Positions 5,460-10,638 of a stretch of 10,638 nucleotides of DNA are shown here, one piece after another (position 1 is the first letter of the stretch; each line of letters opens with the position of its first letter). The notes below the pieces were generated by a model that did no database searches, had not been told where the DNA came from, and saw only the letters and a program-made list of their open reading frames with translations. Source of the DNA: Rhodospirillales bacterium (GTDB taxonomy: Bacteria > Pseudomonadota > Alphaproteobacteria > Rhodospirillales > Defluviicoccaceae); NCBI GenBank assembly GCA_026125865.1, contig JAHCKI010000060.1, positions 1 to 10,638 on the forward strand. Direction: 5' to 3'. A program made the translations under genes and the position numbers.

Positions 5460-7604
5460 ATGAACCATATGGCTGTTTCCCGCCGTACCTTCCTGAAGGG
5501 CTCGGGCGCCGTCGTCGTGTCCGGCCTGATCATCGGTTTCGTGACCGGCCCGGCCGCCGCCAGAACCGGCGCAGGCAAACTCAACACCTGGGTGGTGATC
5601 GCCCCCGACGACGAGGTGCGCATTCTCATCGGCTATTCCGAAATGGGGCAAGGGATCACCACCAGCCTGCCGCAAGTCATCGCCGACGAACTCGACGCCG
5701 ACTGGTCGACGATCCGCATGGAATTCGCGCCGGCCGATGCCGCCTTCGCCAATCCCGTGTTCGGCATTCAGGGTACCGGCGGCTCGACCACCACGTATGG
5801 CTCGTGGGAAACGATGCGCGCGGCCGGCGCCACCGCCCGCGCCATGCTGGAGCAAGCCGCCGCGAAACGCTGGAACGTCAACGCAAGCGCGGTGCGGTCG
5901 GAAAACGGCGCGGTCGTCAACGCATCCACCGGCGAGAGCTTGCGTTTCGGCGCCCTCGCCCTCGCCGCCGCGGAGGAGACGCCGCCGAAGGTGCCGCCGC
6001 TCAAGGACCCATCGGCCTGGCGTTTCATCGGAAAGCCCGTGGACCGTCTCGACATCCCCGCGAAGGTGGACGGCACTGCCGGGTTCGGCATCGACGTGCA
6101 GATCCCCGGCATGCTTGTGGCGACGATTTCCCAATGTCCGGTGTTCGGCGGCTCCCTCAAATCCGTCGACGACGCGCCGGCCATGGCGGTACGGGGTGTC
6201 AAGGCCGTCGTGCCGCTGAAGAACGCTGTTGCCGTGGCCGCCGACGGATACTGGCCGGCCAAGAAGGGGCTCGATGCCCTTATGCCCGTTTGGGACGAGG
6301 GGACGTTCGCCGGCGGCGGTTCCGACACCACCCTGAAGGAATTCCACGCCACCCTCGACGACGCCGGCGCCGTGGCCGACGCCCACGGCGACCTTGCCGC
6401 GGGTTTCGCCGCGACCACCAAGACGATCGAGGCGGACTACACCGCGCCGTATTTGGCGCATGCCACCATGGAGCCGATGAACGCCACGGCGCATGTCACC
6501 GAAGACGGCGTCACCTTCTGGGCGCCGACCCAGTGGCCGGGGCTGCTGACGATCATCGGCGCCAAGGTACTCGGGGTCGATGCGTCCAAGATAACGGTGC
6601 ACTCGACCTATCTCGGCGGCGGTTACGGCCGGCGGTTCGAACCGGATTTCTGCTTGCAGGCCGCCCTGATCTCCAAGGCCGTGGGCGCGCCGGTGAAGCT
6701 GATGTGGAGCCGTGAAGAGGACATGCGGCACGACTTCTATCGTCCGGGTTCGGTCTGTCGCATGCGTGTCGGGCTCGGCGAGGACGGCCTGCCGAGCGCC
6801 TGGGAGACACGGATCGCGTGCTCGTCGATTTTCTCACGGACCGTGCCGCAGCGCGTGAAGGACGGTCTCGACCACACGTCGGTCGAGGGTGCGGTGCACC
6901 TGCCCTATGCTCTGCCCAACCGCCGCATCGACTACCGGCTGATGCCGTCACCGATTCCCGTCGGCTTCTGGCGCTCGGTCGGCAACAGTCAGAACGGCTG
7001 GTTCACCGAGAGCATGATCGACGAAGCGGCGCATGCTGCCGGCGACGATCCGCTGGCCTATCGTCTGAAGCTGCTGGCCGACAGCCCCGAACACGCGGCA
7101 GTTCTTAAGGCGGCGGCCGACGCGGCGGGCTGGGGCAAGGCGCCCGCGGGCCGGTTCCAGGGGATCGCCCTGGTCGAGTCGTTCAAAACCATCGCCGCCG
7201 AGGTGGTGGAGCTGTCGGTGTCGGCCGACAAGGAGATCACACTGCACCGGCTCACAGTGGCCGCCGATCCCGGTTCCGTCGTCAATCCACGCAATTTCGA
7301 AGGGCAGTTGCAGGGGGCGCTGGTCTATGGCCTGACAGCCGCGCTCTACGGCCGCATCGACGTGGTCAACGGCCGGGTCGAACAAGGCAACTTCGACACC
7401 TACGCGATGGTGCGCCTGTCGCAACTGCCGCCGATCACGGTGACGCTGGTGCCCTCGGGACGGCCCATGGGTGGGGCCGGCGAGCCCGGCACCCCGCCGA
7501 TCGCCCCGGCCCTGTGCAACGCCCTGTTCGCCGCCACCGGCGAGCGCATCCGCTCGCTACCGCTGATGGACCACGGGTACACGCTGGAACCGGTGTGGGG
7601 CTAG
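5460..7604 (+). CDS. iorB: Molybdopterin-binding large subunit of an IorAB-type hydroxylase
   Basis: Catalytic subunit of a xanthine oxidase-family hydroxylase, 714 aa, which would oxidise an aromatic N-heterocycle or aldehyde using water as oxygen source. The N-terminus carries a twin-arginine signal, SRRTFLK (7-13), followed by a hydrophobic stretch and AAA, so the enzyme should be periplasmic. Cofactor motifs appear in order: MGQG (62-65), the GTGGST loop, the CoxL-like core, LGGGYGRRFEPDF (glycines 386-388), GFWRSVGNSQN, and the C-terminal GGAGEPGTPP with the presumed catalytic base Glu675. Length and layout fit IorB and not the longer CoxL/XdhB type. No FAD subunit gene is nearby, so electrons probably go to a cytochrome. 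No maturation gene (XdhC/CoxI type) or cytochrome gene follows. An ATG at 5469 is an alternative start that keeps the Tat motif. The substrate cannot be told from sequence. Confidence 0.9.
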   Translation: MNHMAVSRRTFLKGSGAVVVSGLIIGFVTGPAAARTGAGKLNTWVVIAPDDEVRILIGYSEMGQGITTSLPQVIADELDADWSTIRMEFAPADAAFANPVFGIQGTGGSTTTYGSWETMRAAGATARAMLEQAAAKRWNVNASAVRSENGAVVNASTGESLRFGALALAAAEETPPKVPPLKDPSAWRFIGKPVDRLDIPAKVDGTAGFGIDVQIPGMLVATISQCPVFGGSLKSVDDAPAMAVRGVKAVVPLKNAVAVAADGYWPAKKGLDALMPVWDEGTFAGGGSDTTLKEFHATLDDAGAVADAHGDLAAGFAATTKTIEADYTAPYLAHATMEPMNATAHVTEDGVTFWAPTQWPGLLTIIGAKVLGVDASKITVHSTYLGGGYGRRFEPDFCLQAALISKAVGAPVKLMWSREEDMRHDFYRPGSVCRMRVGLGEDGLPSAWETRIACSSIFSRTVPQRVKDGLDHTSVEGAVHLPYALPNRRIDYRLMPSPIPVGFWRSVGNSQNGWFTESMIDEAAHAAGDDPLAYRLKLLADSPEHAAVLKAAADAAGWGKAPAGRFQGIALVESFKTIAAEVVELSVSADKEITLHRLTVAADPGSVVNPRNFEGQLQGALVYGLTAALYGRIDVVNGRVEQGNFDTYAMVRLSQLPPITVTLVPSGRPMGGAGEPGTPPIAPALCNALFAATGERIRSLPLMDHGYTLEPVWG

Positions 7605-7653
7605 AGCACGGCGCGATCAGATCGGGTCAATCTGATCGCGCGGTCGTGCTCTA
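7602..7653 (+). repeat. Hairpin repeat sharing the iorB stop codon; likely terminator
   Basis: TAGAGCACG (7602-7610, beginning with the iorB stop TAG) pairs with CGTGCTCTA (7645-7653). Inside it GCGCGATCAGAT (7611-7622) pairs perfectly with ATCTGATCGCGC (7630-7641) across a 7-nt loop, leaving a 3-nt bulge. The total is about 21 bp of stem. Modestly T-rich sequence follows (CTCTTT), so it can end the iorAB transcript. It resembles dispersed palindromes I recall from alphaproteobacterial genomes. Confidence 0.65.
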
Positions 7654-7666
7654 TCTCTTTAGAATC

Positions 7667-7717
7667 TAGAGCAAAATGCGGTCAAGTCGAGTCGCTCGAT
7701 CGCATGGGTTTTCTCTA
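7667..7717 (+). repeat. Second, imperfect hairpin repeat
   Basis: TAGAG (7667-7671) and CTCTA (7713-7717) bound an imperfect palindrome. AAAATGCG on the left faces CGCATGGGTTTT on the right, with a mismatched centre. It has the same terminal pairing (TAGAG/CTCTA) as the hairpin 14 nt upstream, which suggests the two are related parts of one composite repeat. Confidence 0.5.
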
Positions 7718-7751
7718 AGGGCTTTGGGCGGCCTTTGTTCTTACCGTTTCC

Positions 7752-7997
7752 GTGGTTGCTGTTGTGCTGCTGGTCGTTCTTGGTTTGGTCGGGCTGTACT
7801 TGTATCAGGCACACTTAGATAAACACCTGAGCAAAGCCCTTACCGAGATCCTGGAATTCACGTTCGGGGTCGCTGCGACGTTGTCAGGGGTGGTTGCGCT
7901 CAGGCGGCGGTGCGGTTTGTTGGGCTTCGGTGAGCCGATAAGGGGGGTGACTGGCCCATATCGGGGCCGCTGGACTCCCGCAGCACCTTTTCGATGA
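7752..7997 (+). CDS. Doubtful small membrane protein ORF
   Basis: An 81-codon ORF from GTG 7752 with two strong hydrophobic segments: VVAVVLLVVLGLVGLYLY (1-18) and ILEFTFGVAATLSGVVAL (about 33-50), separated by a charged turn (HLDKHLSKALTE) and followed by RRR. The frame is open back to a stop at 7716-7718, and the extra residues (GLWAAFVLTVS) are also hydrophobic, so the original start may have been lost. There is no clear ribosome site. The last 98 nt run antisense into the 3' end of the chemoreceptor gene; membrane character ends where that overlap begins. It could be a real small gene, a truncated one, or chance. I do not recognise a family. Confidence 0.3.
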   Translation: MVAVVLLVVLGLVGLYLYQAHLDKHLSKALTEILEFTFGVAATLSGVVALRRRCGLLGFGEPIRGVTGPYRGRWTPAAPFR

Positions 7998-10317
7998 GGT
8001 GCTGCAGCACCAGAACGGAGTCTTCGTTGTCTTCAAATTCGATATGGGTGCCTCTTTCGCTGACGGCGATGACGGAGCCGTCAACAGCGATATCATGGTC
8101 GTCGAACTGGATGCCGATCCGACAACCGCACGCGCACGAGAGCGACGTCGCCACCAATGCGCCGCCGATGCAGATGTCTTTGATGCGGCTCGTGACTCGT
8201 TGTCCCTCGAATGAACACTCGACGCCGAGATCCACGAGATATCGCGGGAAGCGGCGCTGATCTTCGGCCGTATTGAGGGCGCCCAGAAACCGTTCCACCC
8301 TTTCGTTCAGTTGTGCCGACTTCACTTGCAGGGACGAGATCGCCTGCTCGACGTCGCTGGCGGCACGGGAGGTCGTGGCGGCCCCATGATCTACCATCAC
8401 GATGCTCTCACCGATGCGCCGAGCGCCGTCGGCGGCCGACTCGGCGTGATCGACGATTTCCCGGGTCACCGCCGATTGGTTCTCGACCGCCGCCGTCACG
8501 TCTTTGGCGATGCCGTTCACTTCGCCGATCGCTGCGCTGATTTCGGCGATGGCCATCACGGCCTCGGTCACCGACGACTGGATTCCAGAGATCTGTGCGC
8601 CGATCCCATCGGTGGCTTTTGCCGTCTGGCTGGCGAGGTCCTTGACCTCTGTTGCGACCACCGCAAAGCCCTTTCCGGCGTCGCCGGCTCGTGCCGCCTC
8701 GATCGTGGCGTTGAGAGCGAGAAGATTGGTACGGCTGGCGATATCGGAAATCAGCGACACCACCTCATTGATTTGCACGGCGGCTTGGGACAGTTTATTG
8801 ATTGTTTGGTCGGTCTTGACGGCTTTCGCCGCCGCCGTTTCGGCGATCGCGAGGCAGTCGGCCACCAGCCGATCGACTTCGGCAAGGGATGTCGTCAGTC
8901 GTTCGGCCGAGGTCGCCACCGCTTCGTTCGCGCGGGCATCGACTTCCGCCGTGGCGGAAACCGAATTGGCTTGGTCCCGGGTTTCACCGGACGTTGCAAG
9001 AAGCATATTTGCCGTCTTTGACAATTCCTGGGTTGTAGTCGCGAAACTGTCGAACAGGTCCGATACGCTGTTTCCAAACTCGGTGATCAGGGATTCGATG
9101 ACCTGCTGACGGTATTCCTTGCGAGAATTCAGGCCCTCCTCCACAACCTTCATCTTCACAAGCTTGACACCGTTTTCCTTGAATACCTTGAGGGCGTCGG
9201 CCATTTCGCCGATCTCGTCCCGGCGGCGGCGCACGGGAATGTCGACCGAGAGGTCACCGTCGGCCAATCGATGCATGGCGTCGGTCAAGGTGGAGAGAGG
9301 TTTGCTGACCAGCCGCCGCAACACGAGCAGCAGGATGCAGACGGTGATCGCGAAACCCAGGACCGTACCTGCAATCTGCCACCATCGGCTTTGTACCTGC
9401 GTCGCTTCCAGGTCGGCATAGGTCTCCTGGAGCTTGGCGCTGAAGGCACCGGATCTCTCGGCAACCGCCTGGCGTTGTTCCTCGGCGGCCGCCGCGAACG
9501 CCTGCATCTGCTTCTTGCCTGCCTTTTCCAATTCATAGCGCTGGATGTCCTGCTCGGCGCCGAGACGGATGAGTTCGGTCCGGTCCATCGCGATCTCCAA
9601 AACGCCACGCAGTTCTTGACCTTCACCATGGCAGCCTCGGCAGGCTTCGCTGTTATCGATTAAATAGTAGGCGAATTCGACAGGTTTTGTTTCGCCGGCG
9701 GTGTCGAGAACACCGCTGAAGCTCATTCCCCTTTTCCTGCTCTTCACTGCGCTGGCGAGAGTCCGGGCGCGCTCACCGATAATGGTTACCGCCGGTTCGG
9801 GTGTGCGCCTGTCGAAGCTCTCCACCCCGAGGAATTGATTCACGTCGTCGATCGTGGCGTTGTCGCGAAAGGCAAGGGTGCCGTCGGGACGCCACAGGTT
9901 TATTGTTTCGACATCAAGGTTTTCGATCAGCATGTCGAGTGCGTCGGCCGAATCCGATGCATGGCCGCCCATCATCGCATCCCGGATGACAGCCAGCGCC
10001 GCATCGGCGACACCGCTTCGACGGCCTTCGAGGATGGCTGTTTTCCGAACGATTTCGGTGTTTGCGTCCAGTTCTTCGATGCGTTGTCTGCTTTCGAGAG
10101 CGCGTTTCCGAGCCTCAAGGGTTTGTTCCTGCATCAAGGTGATGGCTTCGTCCTTTTCGCGCAGGATCTCCTGGTTGGTGGCGATGACCTGCCCGGTCGT
10201 TTCGCTGACCTTGTCCAGGGACAGGTTGCCGACGAGGATACCGATACCGGAAACCGCCGCGATCAGAAGGAGGACGAAAGCGATGATGGTGCCGCTCAAC
10301 CGAAGACGTCGAAACAT
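7900..10317 (-). CDS. Methyl-accepting chemotaxis protein with periplasmic heme-c motif and C-terminal PilZ domain
   Basis: Chemoreceptor of 805 aa that should signal through CheA/CheW. TM1 is about residues 8-32 and TM2 about 314-335, enclosing a periplasmic domain of ~280 aa. That domain has a charged coiled coil (about 48-90) and then a PAS/Cache-like region ending in FAYYLIDNSEACRGCHGEG, where Cys226, Cys229 and His230 form a c-type heme-binding CxxCH. A HAMP domain follows (about 336-390), then the signalling helices, with the conserved hairpin ISDIASRTNLLALNATIEAA at about 523-542. After the coiled coil comes a PilZ-like domain (about 686-780). Its RRFPR (688-692) fits RxxxR, and DICIGG (714-719) fits D/NxSxxG with Cys for Ser. 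PilZ domains bind c-di-GMP. The PilZ part carries CxCxC at 728-732. No CheB/CheR tether is seen at the C-terminus. The start at 10317 has only a weak GGACGG site about 7 nt upstream. The receptor class is secure; heme and c-di-GMP binding are inferred from motifs. Confidence 0.92.
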   Translation of the reverse strand: MFRRLRLSGTIIAFVLLLIAAVSGIGILVGNLSLDKVSETTGQVIATNQEILREKDEAITLMQEQTLEARKRALESRQRIEELDANTEIVRKTAILEGRRSGVADAALAVIRDAMMGGHASDSADALDMLIENLDVETINLWRPDGTLAFRDNATIDDVNQFLGVESFDRRTPEPAVTIIGERARTLASAVKSRKRGMSFSGVLDTAGETKPVEFAYYLIDNSEACRGCHGEGQELRGVLEIAMDRTELIRLGAEQDIQRYELEKAGKKQMQAFAAAAEEQRQAVAERSGAFSAKLQETYADLEATQVQSRWWQIAGTVLGFAITVCILLLVLRRLVSKPLSTLTDAMHRLADGDLSVDIPVRRRRDEIGEMADALKVFKENGVKLVKMKVVEEGLNSRKEYRQQVIESLITEFGNSVSDLFDSFATTTQELSKTANMLLATSGETRDQANSVSATAEVDARANEAVATSAERLTTSLAEVDRLVADCLAIAETAAAKAVKTDQTINKLSQAAVQINEVVSLISDIASRTNLLALNATIEAARAGDAGKGFAVVATEVKDLASQTAKATDGIGAQISGIQSSVTEAVMAIAEISAAIGEVNGIAKDVTAAVENQSAVTREIVDHAESAADGARRIGESIVMVDHGAATTSRAASDVEQAISSLQVKSAQLNERVERFLGALNTAEDQRRFPRYLVDLGVECSFEGQRVTSRIKDICIGGALVATSLSCACGCRIGIQFDDHDIAVDGSVIAVSERGTHIEFEDNEDSVLVLQHLIEKVLRESSGPDMGQSPPLSAHRSPTNRTAA

Positions 10318-10372
10318 GGAAAACCGTCCAGCAATCTTGGTTGCAAAAACACAAAGAAATGCTCGTAATTGT

Positions 10373-10402
10373 TTATTACTCCATGCTCACGCAGGGGGTC
10401 AA
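10373..10402 (-). promoter_or_regulatory. Possible promoter and small palindrome upstream of the chemoreceptor
   Basis: On the minus strand TTGACC (plus 10397-10402, 5/6 to consensus) is followed after 18 bp by TAATAA (plus 10373-10378, 3/6). An AT-rich inverted repeat, GTAAT-N5-ATTAC (10365-10379), overlaps the -10 and could be an operator. The match is weak. In the rest of 10318-10580 I see no gene and no clear promoter for the downstream yebC-like gene. Confidence 0.3.
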
Positions 10403-10580
10403 TGACAAACGGTCGACATATGGCCGGATCATGGACACGCGTGCGCTGCTTTCTCTCATGCGGAATTCTGCTGAGTTGGCTCGGTAGTGCTCGCTGGTGG
10501 TAATTGTTCCGATATGTGGTAGAAGGAATCGGGCGCACCTCTTCCCACATCTTCGGAAAACGAACGCAAAGACGTATAGA

Positions 10581-10638
10581 ATGGCCGGTCATTCCCAGTT
10601 CAAGAACATCATGTATCGCAAGGGCGCACAGGACGCCA
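10581..10638 (+). CDS. yebC: YebC/PmpR (TACO1) family protein, 5' end only
   Basis: The last 58 bases open with ATG and encode MAGHSQFKNIMYRKGAQDA, cut by the window edge. This is the highly conserved N-terminus of the YebC/TACO1 family (usual form MAGHSQFKNIMHRKGAQDAKRAK). Members were annotated as transcription regulators and are now also linked to translation of proline-rich stretches. Only the N-terminal signature is visible, but it is very specific. No strong ribosome site precedes the ATG. It is transcribed divergently from the chemoreceptor across a 263-bp gap. Confidence 0.93.
   Translation, partial: MAGHSQFKNIMYRKGAQDA

Noticed and set aside
5424..6731. 435-codon open frame on the minus strand across iorB
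   Set aside because: Antisense shadow of the well-supported iorB gene. It is rich in Arg, Gly and His with no family signature.
8311..9021. 236-codon plus-strand frame over the chemoreceptor
   Set aside because: Shadow of the receptor signalling domain. Codon-position bias favours the minus-strand frame, which has all MCP motifs.

Overview
The window reads as chromosomal DNA of a GC-rich alphaproteobacterium, most likely Rhodospirillales-like. The reasons are a class I PHA synthase, an IorAB-type molybdenum hydroxylase, a chemoreceptor ending in a PilZ domain, and hairpin repeats with TAGAG/CTCTA ends of a kind I associate with this class. The placement is inferred from recalled protein character, not from a database search.

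Layout, left to right. (1) 1-185 is non-coding, with a perfect 10-bp inverted repeat. (2) 186-1247 (-) encodes an outer-membrane-type OmpA-like lipoprotein with a long Pro-rich linker. (3) Divergent from it is phaC (1457-3253, +), a complete class I polyhydroxyalkanoate synthase behind a good sigma70-like promoter. (4) 3353-3837 (+) is a two-gene type II toxin-antitoxin module (ParD-like antitoxin, RelE/ParE-like toxin) whose stop and start codons overlap by one base. (5) 3838-4127 is a repeat-rich spacer with a head-to-head pair of REP-like palindromes, two short tandem duplications and a terminator for the next gene. (6) 4128-4553 (-) is a small lipoprotein with a possible OB fold. (7) 4590-4993 has no intact recognised gene. 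It holds the 3' remnant of a YHS-domain gene and one doubtful 40-codon ORF. (8) 4994-7604 (+) is a two-gene operon for a two-subunit molybdenum hydroxylase: a 2Fe-2S subunit, then a Tat-exported molybdopterin subunit. (9) 7602-7717 holds two consecutive hairpin repeats, the first using the iorB stop codon in its stem. A doubtful small membrane ORF follows. (10) 7900-10317 (-) is a large chemoreceptor with a periplasmic c-type heme motif (CxxCH) and a cytoplasmic C-terminal PilZ domain. (11) The window ends in the first 19 codons of a YebC/TACO1-family gene (+).

The genes do not form one pathway. They are separate units: carbon storage (phaC), a stability or stress module (TA), substrate hydroxylation in the periplasm (IorAB-like), and sensing (heme chemoreceptor). 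The most interesting item is the chemoreceptor, which appears to join a periplasmic heme sensor to a cytoplasmic c-di-GMP-binding domain that itself carries an unusual cysteine cluster. I found no CRISPR array, rRNA, tRNA, transposase or phage gene, and nothing I can call a wholly new multi-gene system.
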